Position numbers and translations under genes: made by a program. A DNA stretch of 64,000 nucleotides from NCBI GenBank assembly GCA_021234155.1, contig JAJEKV010000087.1, forward strand, positions 3,407,242-3,471,241, written 5' to 3'. Source of the stretch: Isoetes taiwanensis (lineage: Eukaryota > Streptophyta > Lycopodiopsida > Isoetales > Isoetaceae). The notes under the pieces were generated by a model, which was not told the DNA's origin, searched no databases, and worked only from the letters and a program-made list of their open reading frames with translations. Positions 1-10,482 of this stretch are shown here, one piece after another. The stretch's first letter is position 1; each line of letters opens with the position of its first letter.

Positions 1-133
1 ACACTTAAATGGCACAAAAAAGGCGGAGCATTTACGGCACAAATATGCACAAATGGCACACCCAGAAAGTGCCATTTATATAGGGGAAAAATGGCACATA
101 ATTGTGCCATTTATACCTATTTTTGTAGTAGTG
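1..133 (-). mobile_element. CACTA (En/Spm-type) transposon end, rest lies outside the window
   Basis: Read on the minus strand, the element begins at 133 with CACTACTACAAAAATAGG, the usual form of a plant CACTA terminus. It is followed by clustered subterminal repeats of AAATGGCAC in both orientations (near 7, 53, 70, 88 and 105), which is the arrangement bound by TNPA-like proteins in this superfamily. The terminus abuts coding sequence whose uninterrupted counterpart is at 4008 onward, so it marks an insertion. The other end and the 3-bp target duplication lie off the left edge. Confidence 0.7.
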
Positions 134-436
134 ATGAATTCCTAAAGCCTTGGCAGCGAATCTTTTGATGCCATGCCTGACCTTCCCAAGTGCCATGACT
201 AATGCTGCTCTTTTTGCTGCTAATTTGTCATTGGACTCCACTCCTTTCACATGCTGTATGGTTTCTTGGATGCTAACGACAATTTCACTATGAACAATCT
301 TTTCCTTATCAGACACTGCAACCTGCATAACTTTGTTGTTCTCCACTAGATGCCATACTTCTTTCTTCTGGTCTGTAGACATCGAACCTGTCAAATCCAA
401 AAATGTTTTTGTGATTATGGAGGCTGCATGTTGCAA
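134..436 (-). pseudogene. Repetitive Cys/His-family gene, copy 1, truncated by the CACTA element
   Basis: About 100 codons match the first exon of the copy at 3777-4310 nearly residue for residue, from MQHAASIITKTFLDLTGSMS to KALGIH. The frame then runs into the CACTA terminus (HYYKNRYKW...) and ends inside it, so the second half is lost. Homology to copy 2 also continues about 50 bp upstream of the ATG, so the true exon may start further 5'. The product is a charged, lysine-rich helical segment with no domain I can name. It is a disrupted member of a dispersed family. Confidence 0.55.
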
Positions 437-699
437 TTGGTTTTTTTAGTGCTCAATACTCCAATCTAAATTTTCATTTGACAATTCTGAAAAACTTAAG
501 GTAAAAGAAAACGAACCAAATGCATTAGACATTAGAATAGAATAGGAAAGAAGTAACTCAAAAAAGTTCGAGTTCCCCACAGTTGGATGAGATGGCCTGC
601 AAAGAAAACAACGTAAAAAGAAGCACGTAACTCAAAAATATAAGCCATCACGCCGGCTCGGCGAAACCCCCCACGGAGGCATAACAAATCACAATCCTT
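437..699. other. Non-coding spacer
   Basis: Contains a very short TAGAA pentamer run near 534-545 and AT-rich sequence. I see no gene here. Confidence 0.4.
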
Positions 700-930
700 C
701 AATAATAGAAGGGGCTGGTCACGCGAGCCACGCGAGATAACATCATACAGCAAAACCACATAACCTCTCAAACACAGAAGGGCTATATACGCGTGCCACA
801 CGAAAAATGACAAATACTTCAAGAATAAAAAAGGGGCTAGTCACGCGAGCCACGCGACATAACATCATATCTTAACACAACATAACCTCTCAAATATAGA
901 AGGACTGGTCACGCGAGCCACGCGATATAT
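700..930. repeat. Degenerate tandem repeat with GTCACGCGAGCCACGCGA core
   Basis: The core GTCACGCGAGCCACGCGA appears at about 718, 840 and 909, and a fourth diverged form (acgcgtgccacacg) lies near 790. Each is followed by a variant of ATAACATCATA and CATAACCTCTCAAA. Spacing varies from roughly 70 to 120 bp. No coding potential; this looks like an old minisatellite or a repeat from a transposon. Confidence 0.6.
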
Positions 931-991
931 AGAATCACAAATCAAAATGAAAAAACCATGAATGTAAACAACTTAGGGTGGGAAGGGAGGG

Positions 992-1111
992 AACTGAGAC
1001 CAGAAAACTGCTGTGAGAAGACGTCGATAATGGAGAAAGAACCCAACAACGTATATATAGCCTCGTCTCTCCCCAAAATGGCGATCCGACGGTGTCGAAT
1101 CGCATGCATTT
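992..1111. repeat. 120-bp direct repeat with TATA motif, copy 1
   Basis: Matches 2674-2793 over 120 bp with three visible differences. The repeat holds a TATATATAG motif inside a C-rich stretch, so it could be a promoter or part of a terminal repeat. Sequence outside the repeat is unrelated at the two sites. Confidence 0.7.
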
Positions 1112-1885
1112 TGGTGAGAGACTCGTCTAGAGGGGGAAAACCGGCCGATCAAAAGAGAACTTTTATTGCAAAGCCTAGGGTGATGAGACAGGGATACCAA
1201 GTCAGTATTGGCACAAAAGAAAGATGGTGTAGAACAATAGGTAAGGTGGATCTAAAAAGGAAGAAAAGAAGAGTTAAATACATTAAGGAAAAGGAATAAA
1301 GACAACAATTCATCAAGATTAAAAAGGCTAAAAAAGTCAACACTAGGCTTAGGTGCTACCAATATAAGTTCCGAGCAAAACCAAGTTTGAGGTGTTATAA
1401 GCATAAGAGACTATAACAATCTAAGTAGACTATTTAAGGCGGCTTCGATAGTAAAACCCAACTAGTAGCAACTAGTATAAACCAACAATAGTAAGAAACA
1501 ATATCTAAATGTGATGGTGTCAAGCATACGTGGGTGAAAAATATCACGTTACTATAGAAAAAACGTATAAACTAATAAAACACAATATCCTAAGGTGGTA
1601 ACAAACGTCTATGGCGCAAAAAAGACAAGGTACATTAGAAAAATATATTCAAAAGAATAGAAACAAATGTATTCAAAAAGAAAAGGAAAATAGAATCAAA
1701 TACACTCGAAAATAAAACATATTCGAAAGAAAATAGAAACAAATGTACTTAAAAGAAAATAAACTATGTCAACACATGCATTTGAACACGTTACCACAAG
1801 TTGAAGAGCATTGCATGCTAACCATTATTACCCATAAGCATTAATAATAAACAGTTTATGTTAAATATATGTTATTCGAGTAGCG
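1112..1885. other. A-rich non-coding DNA with weak internal repeats
   Basis: Between 1650 and 1770 a degenerate unit resembling AAAATAGAAACAAATGTA recurs three or four times. No convincing gene is visible on either strand; the open frames here are low-complexity shadows. Confidence 0.4.
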
Positions 1886-2016
1886 AAGGATGCAAAGAAG
1901 CATGGGTCGACAAAGAAGTGGAGCATGCAAAGAAGCATGCATGCAAAGAAGCAGAGCATGCAAAGAACCGGAGCATGCAAAGAAGCAGAGCATGCAAAGA
2001 AGCATGCGAAAGGGAA
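1886..2016. repeat. Minisatellite of GAGCATGCAAAGAAGC units
   Basis: About seven imperfect copies of a 12-17 bp unit built on GCATGCAAAGAAG run head to tail. The repeat holds open frames on both strands (Lys/His/Ala-rich on plus, Cys/Leu/Phe-rich on minus), but these result from the repeat and are not evidence of a gene. Confidence 0.75.
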
Positions 2017-2673
2017 AACAGGAAAAGACGAATTCGAGAAAATATAACGGTGAAATAAGCAGGGATTGACGGCAACGGATGTGTTTAAGAGGAAGAAGTT
2101 TGATGCCAGGAAGCACGCACAAGTACAAACGTGGGATACAACGGGGAAAAACATGAAAAAGCATGAAAGAAGAGGCCTACAAGCAGTCAGGACATAGCTA
2201 TATTACAATTATAGAGAAAGAAGGAGATGAAGATCTGATCAAAGCATATGAGATAACGAAATTTTGATTTGGGTTTAGATTCACAGTGATAAACCTGGTG
2301 TCAAATCCAGAGAAAAACATACAACCCTAATTGAACAACATGATAAAGAATGAAAAGCCCTACAAGAACGAATATGAAGATGCTATGGGGATGCAATCAA
2401 AATAGCTATAGAATAAGAAGAAGCAAGTGATGCTTGACACAACTGACGAAAGCAGCAGCCCACAATTGCCAACCAAAGATTTTTCACGCGAGATAAAAAA
2501 CATGTTAGAGATAGAAAAAATTAAGAAGCATTGCTGAACACTCAGAGAAAAGAATGAACTTAAAAGATTAGGTGCTACCACCACACCAAGAGAAGCATCG
2601 AGCGCCAGAACGAGAAAAGCATACAAGGTAACTAGCATGGCAAATCTCCAACGAACAAGAGGGATGAAAGTGA
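2017..2673. other. Non-coding spacer
   Basis: AT-rich sequence without recognisable genes. The phrase taggtgctacca near 1350 recurs near 2573, hinting that 960-1360 and 2570-2790 share a common repeat origin. Confidence 0.35.
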
Positions 2674-2793
2674 AACTGAGACCAGAAAACTGCTGTGAGA
2701 AGATGCCGATAATGGAGAAAGAACCCAACAACGTATATATAGCCTCGTCTCTCCCCAAAATGGCGATCCGACGGTGTCGAATTGCATGCATTT
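2674..2793. repeat. 120-bp direct repeat with TATA motif, copy 2
   Basis: Second copy of the 992-1111 repeat in the same orientation, three base differences. It lies just left of the 81-bp repeat at 2796-2876. Confidence 0.7.
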
Positions 2794-2795
2794 CC

Positions 2796-2876
2796 CTCTT
2801 CCCATAATACTAAAAAAGAGTGCTAATTTGGGTGGACAAAAGGACACTAAAAATGAGACACCGTAACATGCGAGGA
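2796..2876. repeat. 81-bp dispersed repeat, copy 1
   Basis: Nearly identical to 4509-4589 in the same orientation, from CTCTTCCCATAATAC to ACATGCGAGGA. It truncates the second exon of the gene at 2877-4310: coding similarity stops exactly at this repeat. It may be a transposon end or a fragment of one. Confidence 0.65.
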
Positions 2877-4310
2877 CCCTGTGCCACTCCTCACCTTCAG
2901 GCTTTGGGCAAACCATGCTTCTCCACATGTCACTGTTAGACTGCCAAATATGTCTTGCTGCATTGCACCCTACTTGGCTTGCCGTGTGGTCACATATCTT
3001 GCACTCACAGGTGCAATCTGCACCGTGCACTATGGACTTTTTCCTCATGTTCTTCACCCCTTCCCTCAGCATTGACATCCTCTCATGATAGACGCAACAA
3101 CAAGTATTGAATTCAGATAGCTTTACAACAAAGTAAGGCTTTAATTTCTCGAAGGCTCTCTGCTTAATTTGAACATCTGGATTGTCTTGCTTGAAACTAG
3201 TGAAGAATTCTGTCTGCAGAATAAGAATAGAAAACTACTTAATAAATGCTAATGCTAATACCACTAAAAAAACAACTGCAAATGAATAGCAACTTAGAAC
3301 TAATTACTGATTCCATTAGCATTACAACATAACCCTTAGCGAACCAAACCACTAACTGTTGCTAGGACATTGGGATGAAAGCTTTGCTAATCTGTAGTGG
3401 TAGGTGGGGCTTCACTAACTAGAGATTAAATTTAGTGCTAACATTGACAAAATTACTAACAGTGGCACCAACATTAACGAAATTGGTAATATTAGCACTG
3501 TCATTTACAAAATCACTAACAGTGGCACTAACATCAACACAATTACTAAAAGTGGCACCAACATTATAAAGGTAAGAAACCTTAGCACTATATCAAAAAA
3601 TGATCCATTATTAACCATCAAAAACACTAAAACTTGCTACCACGAGAAGAACGTGCAGATTAATTCCATTAGCAGACACAATTCATATTAGAATCAATAC
3701 TTCAAAACTTATAAAAAATATTAGTATTAGTAAACGTGAAAAAGACTTAGTAAAAACTGTTCTACAGATAGTATACCTGGCTCACATCAAGGTAATGTGT
3801 TGGATGCTTAGGATGTTTTCCTCTACCAGATCTGACGTCCTTGAAGTTAGGTGAAACTCTGGTGTAGTTTGTCCAATAATCCACAACTTTTTCAATCACT
3901 TCTCGGCTCAGGGAATCCTTTCTCTTCTTCCTTCCCCCAAGAACCCACAATGCGTTTTTATTACTAATTGCAACACGGTGCTTCTTAGCTCTGCAACAAT
4001 TCCTTGGATGAATTCCTAAAGCCTTGGCATCTAATCTTTTGCTGCCATGCCTGACCTTCCCAAGTGCCATGACTAATGCTGCTCTTTTTGCTGCTAATTT
4101 GTCATTGGACTTCACTCCTTTCACATGCTGTATGGTTTCTTGGATGTTACCGACAATTTCACTGTGAACAATCTTTTCCTTATCAGACACTGCAACATGT
4201 ATAACTTTGTTGTTCTCCACTAGATGCCATACTTCTTTCTTCTGGTCTGTAGACATCGAACCTGTCAAATCCAAAAACGTTTTTGTGATTATGGAGGCTG
4301 CATGTTGCAA
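2877..4310 (-). CDS. Repetitive Cys/His-rich protein family, copy 2, two exons, 3' end truncated
   Basis: Exon 1 (4310-3777) encodes about 178 residues. It includes a basic region and a segment with VVDYWTNYTRVSP and HYLDVSQ. A GT donor at 3776/3775 and a CTGCAG acceptor at 3214 give a 563-bp intron. Exon 2 (3213-2877) continues in frame as TEFFTSFKQDNPDVQIKQ, then a Cys/His cluster: CCCVYHERM, CTCECKICDHT, a CNAARHIW stretch, MVCPKPEGEEWH. The spliced frame has no stops. Similar Cys/His-rich proteins of unknown function, often in multi-copy families, occur in non-seed plants and cnidarians as far as I recall; I cannot assign a function. Coding similarity ends at the 81-bp repeat, so the 3' part is missing or in another exon. 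A second copy at 134-436 suggests a transposable or amplified gene. The start ATG at 4310 is the first in frame, and the true 5' end is uncertain. Confidence 0.5.
3409..3620. repeat. Degenerate repeats inside the intron
   Basis: Units resembling TAGCACTAACATTAACAAAATTACTAACAGTGGCACC recur about five times with changes, all within the intron of the 2877-4310 gene. They resemble subterminal repeats of a DNA transposon, but I cannot find a clear terminus. Confidence 0.45.
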
Positions 4311-4508
4311 TTGCTTTTTTGAGTGCTCAATACTTTAATCTAAATTTTCATTTGACAATTGTTGCCTCATCTTGCTTGCTCTTTGTCATTAGTCATTGGA
4401 TCACAAGAAGCCTGAACAAAAAATAGATGGAAAGAAAGAAACGAGATCTCTCTCCCTCGAGAAAGGGGGAATCAACCACCCCCCGATATTCTCGTTAATT
4501 TTGAATTT

Positions 4509-4589
4509 CTCTTCCCATAATACTAAAAAATAGTGCTAATTTGGGTGGACAAAAGGACACTAAAAATGAGACACTGTAACATGCGAGGA
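4509..4589. repeat. 81-bp dispersed repeat, copy 2
   Basis: Same orientation as 2796-2876 with about three differences. Flanks differ at both ends, so the unit boundaries are sharp. Confidence 0.65.
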
Positions 4590-4869
4590 TCCACATATCC
4601 ACGTATCACGGTTGATGTGACATAACCTTATACTTTTAGATCTCTATTATGCACCTATGGCTATGAAACTAGATGTTGAACAAATTTTGATATGGCGATG
4701 CCAAAGGATGTCACGAAAATCATTGCGACTTTGGTTTCTTCTTTAGATATCTTCTTCCAAAAACAATATCAACATTCTACAACCTTTCTATTAACAATCA
4801 CTTTCCTCCCTCTTTCAGATCTGGTCCTATAGAGCTGTAGAAAGGTATTTGTTTTGGCGTTAGACCAAG
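4590..4869. other. Non-coding spacer
   Basis: No gene, RNA or repeat recognised. Confidence 0.35.
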
Positions 4870-5226
4870 TTAGCTAAAGATTGGGAATTGGCAAGAAGTT
4901 GACTCTAGAGTGTCAAAGTGATATTGAGAAAAAGGTAGGATAAAAAGATTGAGATAGTGGAAGATCTGCAGGTGTTGCAACCCTAACCTGCAAAAACCTT
5001 TGTGTGATGCATTGTTCAAACTTATGATTTTTATTTGGACTTTCTTGTAATCATTTCCTTCAATGACATTTTTAACTTGGGTTGTTCCGACCATGAATTT
5101 TGCAGTAGCAAAGAAGTACGGACGCTCACAACTAGCAGAAAAAAGGTCTTCAAAGAATCTTAACTCATGCAACTCAAATGTCTTTGACGAAGCGATCAAC
5201 ATTACTTCTGCATCTTCTTGATACAA
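4870..5226 (-). CDS. Unrecognised open frame, possible exon fragment
   Basis: A 118-residue frame whose middle has ordinary protein-like composition (FFEDLFSASCERPYFFATAK, then VKNVIEGNDYKKVQIKI), unlike the low-complexity frames around it. The last third is Phe/Leu-rich and less convincing. I do not recognise a family. It begins right beside the TAGAA microsatellite, so it could be a relic of a mobile element. Low confidence that it is expressed. Confidence 0.2.
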   Translation of the reverse strand: MYQEDAEVMLIASSKTFELHELRFFEDLFSASCERPYFFATAKFMVGTTQVKNVIEGNDYKKVQIKIISLNNASHKGFCRLGLQHLQIFHYLNLFILPFSQYHFDTLESTSCQFPIFS

Positions 5227-5281
5227 TAGAATAGAATAGAATAGAATAGAATAGAATAGAATAGAATAGAATAGAATAGAA
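5226..5281. repeat. (ATAGA)n microsatellite
   Basis: Eleven or so uninterrupted pentamers. The same pentamer forms the 3' tail of LINE-A at 21377 and 42097, so this may be an orphan LINE-A tail. Confidence 0.85.
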
Positions 5282-5395
5282 TTTCGTTCATACTGAAAAT
5301 ATTCAGACCTTTTCTGTAGCCGTGGTTTCTTGATATAATTTCATTCATACTGAAAATATTCAGACCTTTTCTGTGGCCGTGGTTTCTGCCCTGTA
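5282..5395. repeat. 57-bp tandem duplication
   Basis: Two copies (from 5282 and from 5339) of a unit beginning TTTCRTTCATACTGAAAATA, differing at two visible positions. Confidence 0.85.
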
Positions 5396-5816
5396 ATTAT
5401 CATGCTTATTGTTTCATGAACAAACTTTGCGGGCACGGGATAAAACACACCTGGCCATGTTATTGGCTTGATTCTTCCACTCGCCAATAGATTAGTCACT
5501 AGTTTATCTCTTTTTCCTCCATTCTTTATTTTCTTCTTGTTTCCATCCATTGCGCATCATGCCCTGTTTTTTTCAATGCCCTCTTACCACTTTTTACATC
5601 TTCCCCTCCACTCAATAATACAAACACATGGCGAGATTCTAGAACACGGTCAGATCATACCTGACCAAACTGCACAAGCATACCATTTTCACGGGACTTT
5701 CTGTGCACAATTGGATCTTCGCCAATGATTGTGTTGGTGGTGCCTGATAGGGAATTGCTACATGCAATTACTTTAGAAAAAAGCATGTTGACTGTAGCTG
5801 CAGTAGACTCGTCCCT

Positions 5817-6053
5817 CTATTTAATCTCATCTCTAAGTCCTGCAATACCAACTGCTGTGCCTTTTCCAACTCCCAATTCAATCCAATCAGTGGAAGCATA
5901 TTACAAGAATGCCATGCCAAAAACCTCATTCTGGACAATCAAATCTGTGATTTTTTCAGCAGGACGAGACAAAAAACGAGCACAAATATATTCAACAACA
6001 TCCATAGGCTGCCATCTTGAAACAATAGCAATTGAAGGTATGCTCACATCCAT
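5817..6053 (-). pseudogene. SAM-domain-like relic with internal stop
   Basis: The minus strand reads SRWQPMDVVEYICARFLSRP, then KITDLIVQNEVFGMAFL, a TAA stop, and YASTDWIELGVGKGTAVGI before a TAG. The pattern (W-x-x-x-DV, hydrophobic helices, a G-x-x-x-L turn, then DWIELG-x-x-x-G) fits a sterile alpha motif domain, which mediates protein-protein contacts. The stop lies in the middle of the domain, so this copy is broken. The frame at 5341-5550 on the same strand (KPITWPGVFYPVPAKF...) may be a downstream piece of the same degraded gene. This is a pattern match by eye only. Confidence 0.35.
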
Positions 6054-6099
6054 GGTCTACAATAATAAACAAATAGCCTTAAATATCTAGTATTATCAT

Positions 6100-6602
6100 T
6101 ATCAATCCTAACTGCTAGGTCTCCTACTAATTGTAAATAGAATGCTTCAAATGCTTCTAAATTTTTTTAAAGAAGTAAACTAAAATGCACTCTCAACAAG
6201 ATTTTAGCTTTGTGCAAATAACTTCCTTTTATTGGAAGCAATGAGGTGCAAAATGTAGGAGCTTGAAATATATACACTCTGCAGCTCTCTAGAAAGTAAC
6301 AAGCACGAATTCAAAGGTAGAACATTCAGAATTTGAAACAAAAACATTGCTTTGATATTACACTGGCTAAAACTTATGAATGAAGCACTGGATCATGAAA
6401 TACAGAGAATAATGACATACCTGTGATTGGAATGGTCGATGTAACTGTGATGTTTCTGGACAGAAGCTCTATAGGATGCAAAAATTCGAATGAAGGAAAC
6501 CCTACTGGATATTGAAACCTGAACAAAAATGGCAATTCGTCCATGCCTAATGCACAAGGCACCCAAAGATTTAACTATCATAAATAACCATTACAAAACC
6601 AC
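6100..6602. other. Non-coding spacer
   Basis: No convincing gene. Two overlapping minus-strand frames at 6374-6581 are short and unlike any family I know. Confidence 0.35.
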
Positions 6603-7345
6603 TATGATAGTGGTTTTCCATGCAAAAATAATTTTCCTTAATAAAATCCACCTATTATAGTGGTTTTTAGAATGGAACTATGGTTTTGCATGCTAGTTTA
6701 TACTCTTATGTGGTTATTTGAGACTGATGAAGGTTTTTATCCAGGTCTTTGCTACGAGTTTGGCATGTCATAGTGGTTAATTATGCGATTCGCAACATTG
6801 AGAGTAAGAAAGTAATGCTTAATAGTTTTTTTATACATGTAGATGGGTCTGGGAGTGGTTTTAACTGGCAATACTTCAATGTTCATATATATGGTTTAAC
6901 AAAGTCCTTTTATTTGTGATTTTTCATTTGGATTCTTTAAGCAAGCACGACTTGCCAAAATGTTAGTGGTTTTTGACTGGAAATACTATAATGTTTCTAG
7001 ACATAGTTTAACAATGTCTTTTTATTTGAGGTTTTTTCATCGTAATTTTTTAAGTTAACATGAGTTGCCAAATTGTTAGTGGCTTTTAACATGGTTTGGT
7101 GGTTGACTTTTTCCCTTTCATGTTGAGAAAGAATGCTAGTGGTTTTTTTTGTTAAGGAAGACATGGTTAGTACATGGTTTTACATCTAATTTCCTAGGTT
7201 TTTTACAGGGTTTAGTTGGTCGATCTTTGTAATGTAGTAGCTAACATGGTCTATGGTCGAGTTTTTCTTTTTTTTTATGGTATTTTATAGTGGTATTATC
7301 CAATCTTTATGGTATTTCATAGTGGTATTATCCAATCTTAATTAT
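6603..7345. repeat. Region with recurring TAGTGGTTTTT motif
   Basis: AGTGGTTTT or close variants recur at about 6608, 6658, 6853, 6965, 7078 and 7138, separated by AT-rich sequence. Tandem versions of GGTATTTTATAGTGGTATTATCC occur at 7278-7340. Subterminal repeats of a DNA transposon are one explanation; no terminus found. Confidence 0.4.
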
Positions 7346-8178
7346 AGTGGCCTTTGAGTCTAGGCATATTAAACAGCATATTCCCTCTCACACAATCTGG
7401 GCCAGAAATTTTTTTAAGAAATTGATGTGGAGGACTGAGTGCTAATTACCTTAACATTTAGCTATTTTTCCATTGAGTGTGGTGTTAGATTGATTTATTT
7501 TACCCTGCAACATATGTACGCTGAGGGGCAAAAATTAAGTCTCAAAACCACATAGTCAGTGTGAAGACATCAAACTGATTTTGTCGCCTGCACCGGCCGT
7601 TTCATCCAGGCCGCCATCATTAGATTAGAAACTCGAGTTCAAAATTCGTAGCCTCCCTTTTTTTTTTAATTTTTTTTCTTGGGCTTGTCCGTAAAGGACT
7701 GACCTTTGCTTGCTGTGGTGAGTGGTTATATTCCACGTATTAGCTTAGTATATGCCCGAAATACCTATCCACCGGTGCAATGCAAGTAATTTGCCACTGA
7801 AGGCCTTCGTAAGCTGCAAAGGAGCCAGCGGTGGCGATGAATGGCTCAAATCCAGTGTCTTTACTAGGGTAATTATTGAGATAACTGTGTTGGACCTTGA
7901 TATAGTCAGTTATGGTGTCTTTGCCCTTCACAGGGATGAAGGAAAAAACATTCATCGCCTAGGGCCCCAAAAATATCGCCAAAGCTTCAAGAAGTGGGGC
8001 GAAAGAATGGCTTGCCTCCATTTTTTACACATAGCTAGAGCTCTAGTAAAAATCTAACAGCTTCTTATATATATGATCCAATTCATAGCTCCCTTGTGGA
8101 AAGAGAGTAAGAACATTATTTCATGTTAATCTAGATGTTGTTAGCAATGCAAGCTATACCAAGTCTATCTGTGACCCA
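7346..8178. other. Non-coding or unrecognised sequence
   Basis: Opposing open frames at 7740-7955 (minus) and 7752-8057 (plus) overlap each other. The minus frame has protein-like stretches (KDTGFEPFIATAGSFAAYEG), but I recognise no family and see no splice context. Confidence 0.25.
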
Positions 8179-8303
8179 CTATTAACCTACAAGTACTTGC
8201 ATCACAAACTGCAAGTGCTTATTGCAAAGGGTTATGGCGACTATTAACCTACAAGTACTTGCATCACAAACTGCAAGTGTTTATTGCAAAGGGTTATGGC
8301 GAC
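8179..8303. repeat. 62-bp tandem duplication
   Basis: CTATTAACCTACAAGTACTT begins at 8179 and again at 8241, followed by almost identical sequence ending GGGTTATGGCGAC. Confidence 0.8.
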
Positions 8304-8389
8304 GTCACCCTCGCATGCATGATGTGTACAACAAACAGAAGTCAAATACAACACAATTGCAAAGTTGTAGTTTTAGAAAAAAATTATTA

Positions 8390-8805
8390 AGACTTGTATC
8401 ATAAACTATGAACTCATTTTTCAAAGGATTACGGTAACATCGCCTTCTCGTGCGTGATTTGGACAACAAATAGAGCTTAAATACAACACAAATTGCAAGG
8501 TTGTAGTTTCAAAAGAAAGCATTGAATTGCATTGCAATTCGCAGGGAACTCATCGCGTGGGAACATTTGAATGGCTCTGATGGATTATGCATCTATTACG
8601 ATCAAAGATCTACACTTCAGAACCTCTAGACACCTACAGGGCAGAATGTTATATAACATGTCTAACATTATTCACATTTTGGACATCTAACTATTACCAA
8701 ACCTACCCATCATGTACTATTTACTTAAATAGACTTGCATCCAACAATTTGTGGGAGTCATTACCATGTTGATCAGTTGCGAGGAAATGGTTTCAAGAGT
8801 TGGGT
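8390..8805. repeat. ~0.4-kb repeat, copy A
   Basis: Starts with ACTTGTATCATAAACTATGA and ends with GGAAATGGTTTCAAGAGTTGG. The same order of blocks is found at 9058-9540, with about 10 percent differences and small indels. Confidence 0.7.
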
Positions 8806-9057
8806 TCCTTGAGGCATGAGTGTTTTGTACATCTTGTAGTTTGCTTGTTGGAACATGAATAGAGCCTTCAAGGTTAATTTACAAGGATACGGAACCCCAA
8901 TCCCTGCAAACCTGAGATAAGGCAAAGTAATGTCAGTATTATCTAAGATTGCTTCTTGCTCCTCATGGTTCCTTTGTGGAAAGACAGTCGGACCATCGTT
9001 TCATATTAATCTGGATATGTTAGCAGTACAAATTATCCGAATCTACCCATGACCCAT

Positions 9058-9540
9058 ATGAAGACTTGTATCATAAACTATGAACTCATTTTGCAAAGGA
9101 TTATGGAGACATCGCCTTCTCGTGCGTTATTTGGACAATAAATAGAGCTTCAATACAACATAAATTGCAAAGTTGTAGTTTCAAAAGAAAGCACTGAATT
9201 GTAATTCACGAGCGTGGGAACATTTGAATGGCTCTGATGGATTATGTATCTATCACGATCTCAAATCTACACTCTCAAAAATTTCTAGACACCCACAAGG
9301 CAGAATGTTATATAACATGTCTAACATTATTCACATTGACATCTAACCATTACCAAACGTACCCATGATGCACTATTTACTTAAATAGACTTGCATCACA
9401 AAATATAAAAGTATAGTTGCAAAGGGTTATGGGAGCGTCGCCCTCTTATGCATGATCCAGACAACAAAGAGAGCTCAAAACAATTTATGGAAGTCATTAC
9501 CATGTTGATCAATTGCGAGGAAATGGTTTCACGAGTTGGA
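9058..9540. repeat. ~0.4-kb repeat, copy B
   Basis: Second copy of the 8390-8805 block with an extra insertion near 9395-9475, which itself resembles the 8191-8340 sequence. A tandem array with a period of roughly 670 bp. Confidence 0.7.
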
Positions 9541-9547
9541 TCATGTG

Positions 9548-9690
9548 AACTTATGAAGACTTGTATCATAAACTATGAACTCATTTTGTCAAGGATTATG
9601 CCGACATCGCTTTCTCGGGCATGATTAGGACAATAAATAGAGCTCAAATACAACACACATTTGCAAGGTTGTAGTTTCCAATATATTCAT
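9548..9690. repeat. ~0.4-kb repeat, copy C (partial)
   Basis: Begins again with ACTTGTATCATAAACTATGA and matches the first ~130 bp of copies A and B before diverging. Confidence 0.65.
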
Positions 9691-9879
9691 GTATGAATTG
9701 AAGGATATATATCTGTCTTGAGAGACAATAGCAGCAGACTAGAAGGCTCTCCCATAGTTTGTGCAGATGCTTGAATGAACTATATGAGGATGAACTATGA
9801 GGAGTTAAGAAGGCAACCTTTGTCTGCATTCTCAAGGTCTTGCCCATCTCTTCCTTCACCACTCTAAAAATCTTCTCCG

Positions 9880-10482
9880 ATGGCCCCCATCTCTAGTTCC
9901 ATCATAGCCGAGATCTTGTCAAGAAACGAAAAAAATTTGGGTACAAATGGAGGAGCAAATTTGGCTCCTCCAGAAGAAGCATGATGAAAACGTCATGAAG
10001 TTGGTCGTGGTGGTGGAGAAAACCACCTTCGATAGGGAGGTGGTCTAGGTGTAGGCTAATCAGCACCTTCGATAGGGAGGTGGTCCAGGTGTAGGCTAAT
10101 CAGCGGGCTGCCATAGATCGTGAATTACAAGCAACAAGGGCCTCTCTTTGAGAGGCTTGTAAATGCCATCGAAGTGGGCGAGGCAGCTCGCGCCCAACTG
10201 GATGAGCAGGAGGAAAAGGTGGCAAAGTATGAGAACATGGTTGTCAAACACGCATTCTAGATGGAGGGGAGAGAAGTAACCATTGCCACCATCCATGGAG
10301 TGCTTGCCTGCTCACACTCACCCTCCCTTTTTGACTCCTAGAGGAGCTGGTTCTCTTTTTTTCCATGCTTGTAGACATTTCAATCTTGTACTGCACTCAT
10401 ACATATGATGATGTCATCCAGGGTCTACAGCATCTAGCTAATGGAAAAGCAGCGGACTTGGATGGAAGTTGCTCAGGTGGGT
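9880..10482 (+). pseudogene. LINE-A copy 1, 5' fragment
   Basis: Frameshifted remains of a non-LTR retrotransposon protein. Pieces visible in different frames include AAIDRELQATRASL, an acidic coiled-coil-like stretch (ARAQLDEQEEKVAKYENMV), and LQHLANGKAADLDG. The last is the N-terminal motif of the reverse transcriptase in this LINE family (compare LANGKAVDLDG in the copies at 23.2 and 44.0 kb). A 40-bp tandem duplication lies at 10025-10104. The element stops at 10482, where a gypsy-type LTR begins, and resumes at 11934. Several stops and shifts make it non-functional. Confidence 0.6.

Noticed and set aside
1858-2164. Open frames on both strands with Lys/His/Cys-rich repeats
   Set aside because: They are produced by the GCATGCAAAGAAG minisatellite; both strands are open only because of the repeat period.
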